Shown: positions 38,372 through 51,017, counted from the stretch's first letter. The stretch is 64,000 bases of DNA from Kryptolebias marmoratus (GCF_001649575.2 NC_051440.1:19344342-19408341); one strand, 5' to 3'. A program made the numbers and translations. The notes: a model not told the origin generated them from the letters alone.

Positions 38372-39200
38372 NNNNNNNNNNNNNNNNNNNNNNNNNNNNN
38401 NNNNNNNNNNNNNNNNNNNNNNNNNNNNNNNNNNNNNNNNNNNNNNNNNNNNNNNNNNNNNNNNNNNNNNNNNNNNNNNNNNNNNNNNNNNNNNNNNNNN
38501 NNNNNNNNNNNNNNNNNNNNNNNNNNNNNNNNNNNNNNNNNNNNNNNNNNNNNNNNNNNNNNNNNNNNNNNNNNNNNNNNNNNNNNNNNNNNNNNNNNNN
38601 NNNNNNNNNNNNNNNNNNNNNNNNNNNNNNNNNNNNNNNNNNNNNNNNNNNNNNNNNNNNNNNNNNNNNNNNNNNNNNNNNNNNNNNNNNNNNNNNNNNN
38701 NNNNNNNNNNNNNNNNNNNNNNNNNNNNNNNNNNNNNNNNNNNNNNNNNNNNNNNNNNNNNNNNNNNNNNNNNNNNNNNNNNNNNNNNNNNNNNNNNNNN
38801 NNNNNNNNNNNNNNNNNNNNNNNNNNNNNNNNNNNNNNNNNNNNNNNNNNNNNNNNNNNNNNNNNNNNNNNNNNNNNNNNNNNNNNNNNNNNNNNNNNNN
38901 NNNNNNNNNNNNNNNNNNNNNNNNNNNNNNNNNNNNNNNNNNNNNNNNNNNNNNNNNNNNNNNNNNNNNNNNNNNNNNNNNNNNNNNNNNNNNNNNNNNN
39001 NNNNNNNNNNNNNNNNNNNNNNNNNNNNNNNNNNNNNNNNNNNNNNNNNNNNNNNNNNNNNNNNNNNNNNNNNNNNNNNNNNNNNNNNNNNNNNNNNNNN
39101 NNNNNNNNNNNNNNNNNNNNNNNNNNNNNNNNNNNNNNNNNNNNNNNNNNNNNNNNNNNNNNNNNNNNNNNNNNNNNNNNNNNNNNNNNNNNNNNNNNNN
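38372..39200. other. Assembly gap, 829 N
   Basis: The unknown sequence is flanked on both sides by alternating AT/TA, so the gap most likely hides a long dinucleotide array. The long frame spanning it (38305-39306) is an artefact of translating N. Confidence 0.99.

Positions 39201-39289
<89 letters not shown>
39201..39289. repeat. (TA)n(TG)n at right edge of assembly gap
   Basis: TA repeats run from the gap to about 39269, then TG repeats to 39289. Confidence 0.97.
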
Positions 39290-40917
39290 TTGTTTTTACT
39301 TCATAAATAAATTCCTACTACTAAGTGCCACAATGCACAGAGAACACTTTTTAAAATGTGTTGTGGCACATGTCCACTGCAGAAAAAGCTTGTCTGGCTA
39401 ACAAGCGTAGAGACACCAGCATTGCCGGTGAGGGGGAGATAAGCAGTGTTGTGTTTGAACTTCACGTAGGTACAGTGATGACTTAATTTCCTTTTCTGTC
39501 TGAGTCCTGTGCTTGCTGACTAATCCATCTTCTTTAGTCACAGTATTTGTCAAAGACCAGGGCAGCGTGACCTGCTTCCCATGGTGATAAAATCAAAATC
39601 CTTCTACTCACTGCTACATTTACTGACCATATCCTGATACAAAGTGTATAGTCCACAAGAATGCTCCAAAATATTTCTATTTTGAAGTAATGAAGGATCA
39701 GCTGTGGTATATTGTTTATCTGGTTTATTTGTTTGTATGTCATTTGGGTATATTTCTCACTGGTCATGTTATTTTCTGCATGCAGTATTTTGATTTAAAG
39801 TTAAAATGTGAATGGATTGTGCAGTCAAGTGTATCTGGTCCAGTCCCTTGGGTACCTGCCTTTTTGTCTTCTTGTCTCCATAAACACATACTGCAAGTTT
39901 GAAAGAGGTTTTTGCTGAAAAGGGAGAAGGGGAGGCTAATGTATGCTGCTTAATTTATTGGTTCTGATCCATGTCAGTGCATTGTTCCCATAGTCCTGTG
40001 ACATTTTAGAGACTGAGGAAAAGAGGTGAAAAAAAAACCACTCATGTAATGGAGAGAAAGACCTTCACAACAACACAATAGAGCTGAAAGAAGCATGACA
40101 GATGAAGCAAATACATTGATTAGCACTTACAACTCCCTCTCTGACTACCTGTCTGTGCAGCGTAGTGTGTAAAGCGCATGTACAGGAAAATGGAAGCACA
40201 ACAGAAGTGCCATAGAGGGTGGGTCCACACACATATACGAGATAAATTATGTTGGATTTGTTCTCATTTGTGTTTTCTCATCTTCGCGGGCTTTACTTTC
40301 ATCTGTCAAGTCTAATGAACAGATGTTGCTCAGCTGCTGAAGTCAGCATGATGGACTGAGTTGCTGGCAGGTCCATCCTTCTGCTGTGAGGAAATGAAAA
40401 GGGTCATCTGGACGCTGAACAGCATGCAGGGGTGCCTTGACTCATCTCTGTTTCTGACTTTTTTTTCCTTGTTGCTGCCCTCATCTCTGACATTCAGGAG
40501 CATTTTGAGCCCAAATCCCACCCACAGCACTCTACCACCCACTGTTCTGTCCATCTGAGCCCTTGTCAGCTATTCTGTTCGACTGATCACTTACCTGTTT
40601 TGTGCCCTTGTCTATAGTTGGACAGACACATAAGTGAAAAGGTCAAAATATTTATAATAAGGTCAACAAGACCTCTGAGAGGCAATGAAGGAAACAGGGG
40701 ATCGGTAAAAGTTATAGAACTTGCTGTTGGAGTTTTGGTGGTATAAGGTTTTTGTTAATCATATTGCTGTTTAATTGCTGTTTTAACACAACTTTGTCCT
40801 TATATATTTTAGTTGCAATTTATGATGCCAAAGCATTATGTTTTTCCTGATTTTAAATGTGGCCTTAAAGGGGAAATATAATCCCTGAGTGATCTAAAAA
40901 AAAGTATGATTAGAAAC
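39290..40917. other. Non-coding DNA
   Basis: Some stretches (39360-39500, 40050-40200) are more balanced in composition than average and lack simple repeats, so could hold regulatory sequence. No exon can be supported. Frames at 39534-39767, 39690-39902, 40330-40554 and 40361-40558 overlap each other on opposite strands. Confidence 0.5.
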
Positions 40918-41370
40918 TAGAACTTTAGGCCATAGTGTTTATCATCATTATCTAATGAAAGCATATAAAGAATGAAAAGCATCTGCCCAAGCACAGAGCC
41001 CTGTAGAACTTCATGACTAACTCTAGAGCATGATGAAGAATAATTGTGTCTGTTAGAAAACTGGAATTTCTCAAAATAATTTAAGTTAAAACAGTGTAGT
41101 TGGGTTTTATCTTAGTAATATTTTCTAGCCACTATAATAAATAAAATTTTGTAATTCAATGTGTCAAATACAGCATTGAAATATAACAGGACAAGTTTGG
41201 ACTCCATTGTCTGAGGCTATGCGAATATAATTCCTAACTTTCATTCAGTGCTGTTTCTGTTCCATGGTGTTCTCTAAATCCTCACTAAGATTTCGAAATA
41301 AATCAGACATGTTTGATACAAGTTTATAATTTTGTATAAGTCCTTGGTCTAAAGTAGGTTTCTTAAACAG
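40918..41370 (-). mobile_element. L2-type LINE reverse transcriptase relic, minus strand
   Basis: Translated on the minus strand this shows pieces of a non-LTR reverse transcriptase in the expected order but in three different frames. From 41370, LFKKPTLD...NYKLVSNM matches the usual '.L.KKPTLD....NYRPISNLPF' region. From 41278, FREHHGTETAL matches the 'FR..HSTETAL' segment. From 41021 down to a stop at 40918, VSHEVLQGSVLGQ followed by MLFILYMLSL matches the 'VPQGSVLGP.LF.LYMLPL' block just before the catalytic YADD box, which is not present. Stops, frameshifts and an internal deletion show it is long dead. Both 5' and 3' portions of the element are missing. Confidence 0.85.
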
Positions 41371-41405
41371 AATCCATCCTGGACAGGTTGCCAGCCAATC
41401 ACAGG
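41371..41405 (-). repeat. Short SINE-family scrap abutting the LINE relic
   Basis: 'ccatcctggacaggttgcca' and 'gccaatcacagg' read on the minus strand as the 'ctgtgat.g.ctggcaacctgtccagg' part of the SINE family seen at 884-1150. It begins exactly where LINE similarity stops. Confidence 0.5.
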
Positions 41406-42442
41406 TTTATACTTTGTAAACTGAACTGAGGTCAGCCTCTGGCCCCCCACAGCAGACTAAGCTTTTCATCAGGCTCTTGGGCAAAATGAAACACCAACCC
41501 CTGTTGCAAAGCCTGTGTTCATTGCTTTGCACAGTGAACTGCAGGTAAAGGATCTCACACAATGAATGTTACATCAAGCAACAAACAACTTTTTCTTTGT
41601 ATATCTTTCTTCCTCTGTCAGTCTCTTGCCACCTGTGACATATGTGATCCTGACAGAGGATTCACACAAACAATGTGCTGTGTGAAATGCAACTGGATTA
41701 AAAGGGACATCAGGAACCTGCAGAGCAATAGAGGTCAGACATTTGCCTTCTTTTTTTACCTTGAAAAGACTAAAAGCTTGGAAACACTCTGTTCACTGTA
41801 CTCTACAAAACACAGAAATGGTAAGGAATAACAGTGTGAAGTGTGAGGAGTGTGATACAAAGGGTCATGTCACTTCACACTTCATTCAAAACAACTCTCT
41901 TCTCTTCTAGCTAAAAAAAAATGTTTAACTAGCACTGAAGTCAATGTAGCATTGGTCTCCAAGGGCAAACAGGATATCAGCATCATAGTTACTGGAGGAA
42001 ATATCTTCAAGACTATAAATCATTATTTCTCTAATTTACCGCAAAGCTATGTTAACAAATGATGTGAAACAAATACTGATTTAACAGACATTTCTGTCCA
42101 AAGTGACATATGAGAGAGAACTGCAGAAGTTACAGCAGAAATAGTCGAGTGCTATGTTATAGGGAGGCTGTTGTTCTTGCCCATAGGTAATGGTTTTCTC
42201 TGTTCTATCAGTGTGGTACTATGTTAGCTCACTTGTAATCTATGCTGATGTGGTACCAAGTATGACATAACATAACATCAGTCATGTGTATTGCTACCAG
42301 TATCAGTTTCAATTAAAACAACAGGAGGTGGAGTAATACCAAACTTTACCACGTGTAAGAGTGCCATCAGTAGCCTATGAGCATTTCTGGTTTAACATGT
42401 ATAAACATGAAATTTTAGCAAATGTCTAAAACCAAATTTATA
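41406..42442. other. Non-coding DNA with an unsupported 89-codon frame
   Basis: The plus-strand frame 41562-41831 begins with a hydrophobic stretch and continues with CDICDP...CCVKCN, but I recognise no family and see no support for it as a gene. The rest shows no recognisable feature. Confidence 0.5.
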
Positions 42443-42544
42443 TCTGTACAATTAGCAGAAATTTGCATGACTAAATACGTACTGCCAATAACTAGGTAAT
42501 CCTAGTTATTGGCAGTACGTATTTAGTCATGCGAATTGTACAGA
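42443..42544. repeat. Long inverted repeat with 32-bp perfect arms
   Basis: The inner arms 42465-42496 and 42501-42532 are exact reverse complements over 32 bp, separated by a 4-base loop (TAAT). Beyond them, 42443-42453 and 42534-42544 are again exact complements over 11 bp. The left arm holds 11 bases (42454-42464) between its two paired parts and the right arm only one (42533), so one arm carries a 10-base indel. No target duplication is seen. It could be a hairpin insertion, a template-switch inverted duplication, a tiny foldback element, or a fold-back artefact of sequencing. Confidence 0.97.
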
Positions 42545-43288
42545 CTTGAGATCTTTGAATTTCAAGTCCTATTTGTATTTAAAAGTAATAATAACTTGGC
42601 CCCAAAATCATAACAGAGTGACCCCAGAATAAGATAATAAAAAGTGAGTTTAACTAAGAAATTATAATTTATGCAAAACTATTGCCAGTTTTTCATTGTA
42701 GGTACAATTTCAAATCCATCCTTTAGGATGCCCCAGGTGTCTACATATCTCTATATTTCTATGATATAATAAATGGAACTACTAACATGTTATATGAAAT
42801 TGTTATTATCTTATTTTCATTTTTTATCGCTCAGTACAATGTAAATACATATTTACATATAACTCTAGTGTTTGCATTTTCAGATTCCAATTTCCATTTT
42901 TTAACAAGTTTTTGTTATAGTAATGATTGTATTGGTCATTGAAAAGTAGATAAAATAATCTTAGATGTTCAGATGATAATTCAGCATTTTTGAATTGTGT
43001 TAAACTCTCTGCTGGCATTTTTCTAGATGAAGACGAAATGCAGTCTAAATTTAGTCAGAAATAGTAAGGTTTAAATAAGAGCTATGAGTGGAATAAATGT
43101 TGAAATTGCATCTGTTTGTGTTTACTCTTATTTTAACTATGTAAACTGAATGTGACATTTAATTTTTAAAAGAGCTTTTGATTGCTATATGTTATGAAAC
43201 AACAAAATGAAATAAAAATTAGATATAAATAAATAAAACAAGTTTCCTGTAGTAACCTTAGGATCAGCAACAGTTGATGTATTAAAGC

Positions 43289-43290
<2 letters not shown>
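42545..43290. other. AT-rich non-coding DNA
   Basis: Nothing recognisable; the minus frame 42824-43018 is unsupported. Confidence 0.55.

Positions 43291-43335
<45 letters not shown>
43291..43335. repeat. (TG)n microsatellite
   Basis: An uninterrupted TG tract of 45 bp. Confidence 0.97.
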
Positions 43336-43338
<3 letters not shown>

Positions 43339-44650
43339 AGTATATTGCACTATGCTGTACAGTATGTATATTTTACTACATATGGTTAATATTCTATGTA
43401 TCATATATTTAGTACTTTTTGAAACAAATTCTAATGACAAAAGACGTTGTTAAAGACTGACATGCTCTGTAACTTGTGAGAGTATCAGTCCAGCTGATAA
43501 GTCCTTTCAATTTTCCACTGACTTTCAGCAGTCACTGCATGAAGTCCAAACAATGAAAGGGTGGGCAGGGGAGTCCATGGTGTCCCTTAATCCCAATTCA
43601 ATATGAAATTCAATTGCTTTGTCTCACATTTTACTCCCAATCTGCTTCACTCAACAACCTACTCATCTAATCTCATTCCTGAGCAAAGAGTTCCCCTGAT
43701 GAGGAGAAAAGAGATTGAAGAAGGGGATTGATATTTGGCACTTTTGAGGGGATAAAATGATGAATTAAAAAAAAAAAGAATTGGGGCATGTACACACTGT
43801 GTTATCTGTAAAAAAACAAAACAAAAAAAACTGTAAAGGGGCATATATCGTGTTTCATTTAGATTTTATCACCCTTTTTTTACAAGTCATTTTATTATCA
43901 CATTATACAACTTAAAGATAATGCCAGCCATAATTTAGTAGTATGGCTAAAAAAGGAACAACTAAAAAAACATTACCACTGAGTATATGTGCGTGTATCT
44001 GCATGCATTCAGGGATAAAGCAGAGGTTAAAACTACCTTTGAGAGACACACTTATTATGTAGATGTACAATATAATCATACCCATTAATCAGCCACTTCA
44101 TCATTTTGTCTACTTACCTTTAACTCATCATTATACATAACATTTTTAAATTCAAATATTCTTTGACAGTTCTTTATCAAGTCAATTATTTCACCCTTGT
44201 TCTTTTACAACAGCTCACAACCCGAGTACAGTATACTGATCTAATTTTAATTTCATATAAATATACATTACCATCCAGACTAGCTCACCTGGCACTTTTT
44301 CAAAAAGTTGACAAACTAATAAGAGTCTTAGCAAACCCATACATCCAAATAAAGTATTTATGGGCACTTGTGTAGTAAGACACATTAGCTGCTGCTTTCT
44401 TTCAAAACAAACAAACAACGATAAAAGACAAACACTTTTTCACTTTATGTGGAATAAAAACCCAGTCCTCATCAAGCTTATTGCTGATCTCAGCTTGCCC
44501 ATCAACCAACAAAAGGACCAAGCTTTTGTCCTTTTTAAAGATAAATCATAGTTTAACACTAACACTTTCACGAACAGTAAAACAGAACACAAAAACAGAA
44601 AACTGCTTTTGATAAGCTTATAAAAGTTATGTCAAAATGATAGATTTATA
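43336..44650. other. AT-rich non-coding DNA
   Basis: No supported feature. Overlapping frames on both strands at 44163-44418 show no domain. Confidence 0.55.
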
Positions 44651-44651
44651 T

Positions 44652-44692
<41 letters not shown>
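44652..44692. repeat. (AC)n(AT)n microsatellite
   Basis: AC units to about 44673, then AT units to 44692. The frame 44637-44834 starts inside it (repeated Thr-His, then Ile-Tyr) and is an artefact. Confidence 0.96.
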
Positions 44693-44859
44693 CATATGCA
44701 GTGCAGAGTGCGCTTCACACATGCCACCCAAGTTGGAGATATCCTCTGGAAGGTCACACCCCCTGATAAAGATTTTGTGCCTGCTAATTTGGGATGACAG
44801 CCCATGTCATTGTGAATGTTTTTCTAGGATCTGATTATCATCAAACCTGCCCATGCAAA

Positions 44860-45200
44860 TGACAGGGAGACCTTAAGGGATATCATTTTCTTTTAAAATA
44901 TGTAAGGGTCTAATTACAGATAAATGTCACATTAGCTAGGCGAGATATAGAGACCTGGAGTGAATAAGTGGTCGAGAGAAGGGGTAGAGGGGGCCAGGCG
45001 GGCTCATGGTGTGATGACAGTGTTGAGTTAAAAGAGGGGACAGAGTCAGTGGATCTAATAACAGTGCCCAACATCATTAACACAACTCAGTTAGATGTGT
45101 TACAAGAAACATATGTGAATAGGATTAGAGATAAAGAGAACTAAGTGTGTCTAGCGAACAAGAATCTGATTAATTTGTAAAAGAAACATGATACATCCTA
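44860..45200. promoter_or_regulatory. Candidate conserved non-coding element
   Basis: This is a run of about 340 bp without homopolymers or simple repeats. It contains homeodomain-like words (TCTAATTACAG near 44910, GATTAATT near 45169) among GC-balanced sequence, and no open frame. Only a cross-species comparison could show conservation. Confidence 0.25.
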
Positions 45201-46319
45201 TTAATCATATTCTTTGACACACTGAAGTATTATCCTGTCTCTGTTCCACGTTACTTCTCCGTAGGGGCAAAAGAAACTGAGCAGTAGAGCTGTAACACTG
45301 ACTGAGTATATGCATATGACACATTATCCAATCAGTGTTTGCCCATTTGATGCAAAAAGTGATTATTTTATCTCCTCAAGCACTCGTGATGCTTGTCTTT
45401 TTGACAATGATAAATGTATGTGTACCCACAACTTGAGCATCCTCCTAAATTAGTAAAATCTCTTCTTAACAATTAATTTGAGAAAATAACCTCAGTAGAC
45501 ACACTGCAAATGAAGAGAATATATTATGTTGGCTCGTCAGAATTAATTCAGGGTAATTTAAAATGCTTTTAAACATTATTTTCCATTGACATTTACCTTT
45601 AAAGCTTTGTACTGTTTTAATTTTAGCATAAAATAGCATTATTGAGAATTACACAACCTAATGATTTTTAAATTTAAAGCTTGTTTTCTGTTTCTTTACT
45701 TTTGTTTTCTCAATCAGGAAAGTGCACTATTCCACCCTAAATAAACACAGAAAGTTATTACAGTCTACTAAATGATGCCCCAAGCATTGCAACTGTGCCT
45801 GAGTCAAGGGCTGCAGCGTGAAAAGAATCCCTTCTCTGGTTAAAGTTATTTTTCTGTCCTGAATTAGGCCTCTCAGACAACGGGTAACTTCTTGGTGGTA
45901 TAATGTCCCCAACTGTTCAGTTAGATTAGATGTGGTTAAACTGCTGCCTGACCTCCAGCTAAAAGAGAAAAAAATTATTCTCCCTTTGGGTTGAAAAACA
46001 AATAGGATGAAGGAAATAGAATGAAGTAGGTTGTAACCATCATCTGCTACAGTTAGTGTAAATCTTTTACTTACTCCCAGTCATGCCCTTCTTTTGCTTT
46101 TCAATTACTGACACAGACAATAATCTTTGGGAGCAGTCCAATAGGAGACAGAAGATGGTGACTGCCAACCCAAAAGGCTGAAATGCAATTGTATGGTGCA
46201 ATTTTCTATTTCAAAGTAAAATGCTATTCCCTAAAGCCACATATGCATGGTTATGTTACTGAAAATAAACAATGTCACAATCTTTAAATTTGTTTTCTCA
46301 AGTATTTCCAATCTTTTTG
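45201..46319. other. AT-rich non-coding DNA
   Basis: No supported feature. The minus frame 45727-45912 (61 codons) has no recognisable domain. Confidence 0.55.
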
Positions 46320-46560
46320 ATTTTAGCTTTTTAAAAATCTTTTGTTTTTTGTCTTGTTTAATGTCCTGTGCCTGCATTTTTTTCTTTGTGACTTCATTGG
46401 GTTAACCTGTTCCATTAGTGTTGTGTATTTATAGTCTTGTCCTTCCCTTGTCAGTTGAGCTCTGTTGCTCACCTTCCTGTTTTTTTATTTTTTGTTTGTT
46501 TGTTTGTTTTTGTTTTGTTATTTTTTGCCTCTTTTTTGCTGTTCTTACCTGTATGCCTCA
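46320..46560. repeat. T-rich block, possible retroelement remnant
   Basis: 'gtgtatttatagtcttgtcc' with 'ccttgtcagt' and 'gctctgttgctcacc' within (GTTT)-rich DNA resembles a T-rich segment I recall from fish retroelement copies. There are no ends and no coding remnant, so the call is weak. Frames at 46418-46631 translate this T-rich DNA. Confidence 0.22.
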
Positions 46561-48837
46561 GCTGTTTGCAGTTATTTTACAGCATCACATATGTAAACAA
46601 AATTATTTTCTTTAACAGGCAAGTGTCCTAGATGAAGGTCTGTAGCACAGTTGTCAAAATGATTATATCAGGCCTTTATGTTCTCTGTGTTTATCTTCAA
46701 TCATAATTGAATCTGAGCATGTGAGTTAAAAGAAATCAAAACCTGATGGCAATTGTTTGTTTTCCCCAGTTACAGTCCATTATTGTTTTCTTTTATAAGT
46801 CATTAAATGATCAGTTTCAAAATGTTTTTTTTCACAACATTTATTCCAAAAGATGTGGGAAACAAGAATTGGCATTAGCTTGTTTTTGTTTAAAAATATT
46901 TTTTATTCTAATTGGAGATCAGTGGTGGTCTGATTATGAAAAAAAGAAAAAAGAAAGTATTTTTCTTCACAATCCTGTTTGGCCTATTGAATACTTTATA
47001 CACATTATTTTTACTTCCTTTGTTTTTAAGCTAATATTTATTAAGACATACGAGGTACAACATGGGATTTTGTGCAGTCTAATATAGTTCCTAAAAATTC
47101 CACTCATTGACACCAAATGTCTGTTCTCCTGCAAGTAAAAGTAAGCAATTTATGTGGCCTTGGTTATAGCTGCCTTCAAACAGATGCCCTCAAACCAAGA
47201 TATCTTTAGCACTTCACAGCAGAGGAAATAAATAATAATTTAACAGTTCTTGCTGGCTTTGTTCTTCAAGTTTGACATAAAAACCTAACATGTTTTTTGT
47301 CTGTGAAATACTGTCTTGTGAAAGTCAGTCAGTGAAATACTGTCTTTTACTATAGCGTTTGTGTATCAGGTCATAAAGGTCATCATTTTCAACCACACTG
47401 CACTGTTGTAAATCTTTTGGAGTAAATTGAGAAGTACATGATGTAATTGTGTTTGACCTTTTGTGGCTAAATTGTGATTGTAAAAGGTTTCAATATCTTA
47501 TGTTGTTATCTGGTGTGGGCTTTTTCAGCATCCACTGATTCCCCATGTCATCTCACCAGGGAAGAATTAAGGTCTAAAAAAGTTATTTTTTGTTTAATGT
47601 TGTTATTATTTTAAATGTAAAACCCAAAGATTTTATCCAACTTAAAATATGCAATAAAATGGTTGCATTATAAAACTTAATGTAGTTATTTTTATCTTTC
47701 AAGAACCATTGGGGCGATGTACACATAGGCTTTATTTTGACTCCTTGACCTGAAGAGTGATCTGGTCTCTGCTTCTGTCTTCTGTGTTTGAATGCTCTGG
47801 TTTCTGTATTAGAACAATGAGGGTTTTTTTTAATCCAGAGTCTAAAGAGGAATGTGTTTCTGTAAATGTTTAACATAAAAATTGGTTTCCAATTTGTATC
47901 AGTTAAGTGTTACATTCATAGTACTTCGAGAGTAAAAAAAAAAAAAATTGGTCATCTTAGCTCCAGAGACATGAATAGTGCATTTCATTATAACAGCTAA
48001 GTAATATAGCATTTCTCATCACAATTTAGAGAATATAGCACTTGAGCTGTTAATATTTAATTTCCAGAAATGAAAAAGGATAATCTACAGCTGACAGAAA
48101 AGGTGCACAAAATATAGGCTTCTGATAGGACAGATATGTATAGAGAGAAAATTTGGAAAAGTGAGAGTAGTGGGAAGCATGTAGCTCTTGTCAAGCTACA
48201 TCATATTTGTTTCAAACTAGCTAAACGACTAAAGAATTGTGTTAACATTGGGTTTCCAATGTAAAAATCTAGCTTTTTAAAATTTACTCTGTCAGAGTCA
48301 GGGGTCAAATTCAAACATTTAAAGAGGTTCACACTTGTTTTTATGTATTTCTTAACTGGTAATTAACTTTGATTCTAAATTGTTAAAACAAATATGTAAA
48401 TTTAATCTGTTTCTTCTGGGCTATTCATCAATTCTTCACATTTAAACCCAGAGGGCATGTGATATTTGATAGTCAGCACTGCATTAAAATGAATTGCTAA
48501 ATATTCACTCTATTATCCAAACATGCAGATGAACATGCCTCTCAGCAGAAAAGGGCAAACATAAAAGAAGAGAAAGTACCAGCACAGATCCAATTACAGG
48601 TGAACCACTGAATATTATTATGTGACTGAGGAAAATTAGAGCACACTATTCATATAATCAAGTTGGACCACTTCATTCAAGTTTATTGTTGCATTACAAG
48701 TGGAGAAATTAAGTCTGCTGCATAATACACTACATATGTGATTGCTAATGTCAAGGTTGAAGATGTAATAAACTGAACTTGTATTGAATTATTTGTATTA
48801 TATTTATTCACAACAATACATTTTAATACACTCAGGT
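46561..48837. other. AT-rich non-coding DNA
   Basis: A 15-bp word 'gtgaaatactgtctt' occurs at 47303 and again 29 bp on at 47332. The frames 46746-47087 (113 codons) and 47583-47876 (minus, 97 codons) were examined and show no known family. Confidence 0.5.
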
Positions 48838-49400
48838 CCAGATTCACCAATGAATTGTAAGCATTTTGCATGCGCGTATTAGGGTTTTACTCATCTATCT
48901 AATTCACAGACTAAGCGCAGTTTGCCATGTTTAAATTAAACTTGATTATTTAAAGCACTGCTCAGGCAAAAAGCACCTGATTCTGGAAACTCAGTGCTGC
49001 TTGCATCATGCAGTTTGCCCCAAATATTTACTTTGTCTTCGTCTTTGTGGTATTTACATATCAGCAGAAAGAACAAAGGGGTAGAAGCAATCTGCTGCAC
49101 CGTTGCCTTTACAAAAAAGGCTAGTCATGTTGAGAACAATATAAATGATCCTCTTTTTCTAATAATGAGTCACGTTGTTGCATTTACCAAAACTAAAAAA
49201 CAAAAAGTGTGTAAAATCTTGTTGGGAGAGATGGCACAGCAAACATTCACTGGTTCAGAAGGACCCATTTTTAATGTATTAAGTGAAAATAAGAGGATGC
49301 AGTGATGATCAATGAAGCCAGAAATGTCACTTATTTATTTGGAAATACGACAGTGAACTTAATTTTCCCACGATACAGTGAACTTTACGGAGAGTCTTTG
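48838..49400 (+). repeat. Possible DNA-transposon-like repeat fragment
   Basis: 'ccagattcaccaatgaattg', 'catgcgcgtattaggg' and 'tctaattcacagac' resemble the beginning of an interspersed repeat I recall from fish genomes. The block has more CpG than its surroundings. No terminal inverted repeat or target duplication was found. The 103-codon frame 48994-49305 is inside it and shows no domain. Confidence 0.3.
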
Positions 49401-51017
49401 AGTTTCATTAATTTAGAAACTCACTGTAACTCACTGTGTGAAAACAATTTCTCTTTTTTTTGTCTCGTTTGTGTATGGTGTGCTTGTGATAGACAGTGAT
49501 ATTTTGTTTAGTGGACAACTGTGTTCTGATGCAAAATGAGTGAAAATTGCTCACACCAGCTGAACTTACAAAAAAAAAAAGAAATGTTGTTTACAGTTGA
49601 ATAAAATTGCTGCTATTCAAAAATGTCACAAACACAAATAGAGGAATGCACTTATATTTGTTCAATTTTAGTATTTTGATGCACTGGATGGGCTAATGTT
49701 CTTTAAAAAAATCATCAAAGTGTTGATTGAGATATTACAGATGACATGACATGATGAAATTTCATTTTGAGCTCATTTAAGAAGAATGTTGACTTTCATG
49801 ACACTCACTTGACAGTGTAACTCACCTTTTAATGATAAGTTTGAAGATAATCAATATTTATTTAGTCTTAGTTATATACTATATGAAATTTTGTTAAAAG
49901 GAAACAAAGATGAAAATGTTTCATGGGTTTACAATCCCATTAAAAAACATTCACACCAATACACCATTAAAAACACTACAAAAAAGTTAATATAGATATG
50001 GGTAATACCTATTGTGAGTAAATATCCTTACTGTGGCTGTATAAACAACAAGTTTTATAAAAAAAAGTTGTAAGATGTCTACAGTTTTATAGTAAAGTGC
50101 CAATGTGCTGTTGGTGTATTAATGAAGTAATATATTATTGTGCACCCTGTTAATTTAGCCAATCATAAGGTATAGTTGGTTGTGGACATTTGTAAGGCAC
50201 AAGGATACAATTTCACTCGTTGTGATGCTCATGTCATTATAGACCACATGATGAATACACCATTTTGGTCAAAACTTGGTTTAACAATTTGTTGCCGCTT
50301 TCTTTTTTTATTTGCAATTTTCTTTAAATAAATTATTTTTAACAAATTTATGCCACCATCATCCCAAGCACAGATGGACAGATGAATAAAAAGATTTTCC
50401 ATCAACGATTTGTCTCCACAGCAGTTCTAAAAAAGGACAAAGGGAGGGGAATAATAAAAAAAAGTGTGTGTAAAAGTTGGGCTATAAAAAATAGCAGTGC
50501 CACATAAATAGCAAAAGCAAGGGGGATTACAAGGCTACAACAATCAGTGTGCCAGACACGGCAAATACCCAGCACAGTGTCTGTCAACTGGAAATGCTCC
50601 CTAACTTGGAAGGACAACAGGGGTTGGGATTTGGCCATCAAGGGTACAAGCTGTCAGTGGCCTCTCTTATCCTGTCCCTTGGTTCCTCTCACTAAATCCC
50701 TGAGTTAGACATCAAGGCCATTGTGATCTGATTTTATCCTGTGTATCTAGTTCAACATACCCAGTGTTTTTAGTTTATTTAATTATTTTTGTAACGTGAA
50801 AAAAAATCAGCCCACTTGCTTTGGACTGTAGGGACACAAATTTTATCCAGTGAATCAGGCCTAATACTGGCACATTAAAATAACTGTCATGAAGATATAT
50901 CAGTGTTTTTATGAGCTTTTTTGACTGTTGGTTTTAAGTCCAATTTGTGCAGTTATGACACTTTGAATGCAAAGTCCATAATGTTTATATGCACATTTTA
51001 TTTCATTATAATGGTAA
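49401..51017. other. AT-rich non-coding DNA
   Basis: Nothing recognisable. The minus frame 50402-50641 (79 codons) is unsupported. Confidence 0.55.

Noticed and set aside
38305..39306. 333-codon plus-strand frame
   Set aside because: It consists of AT-repeat translation (Ile-Tyr) around 829 N; there is no real sequence in it.
47583..47876. 97-codon minus frame that at first looked like a reverse transcriptase remnant
   Set aside because: On reading, no conserved RT block or catalytic motif could be placed.
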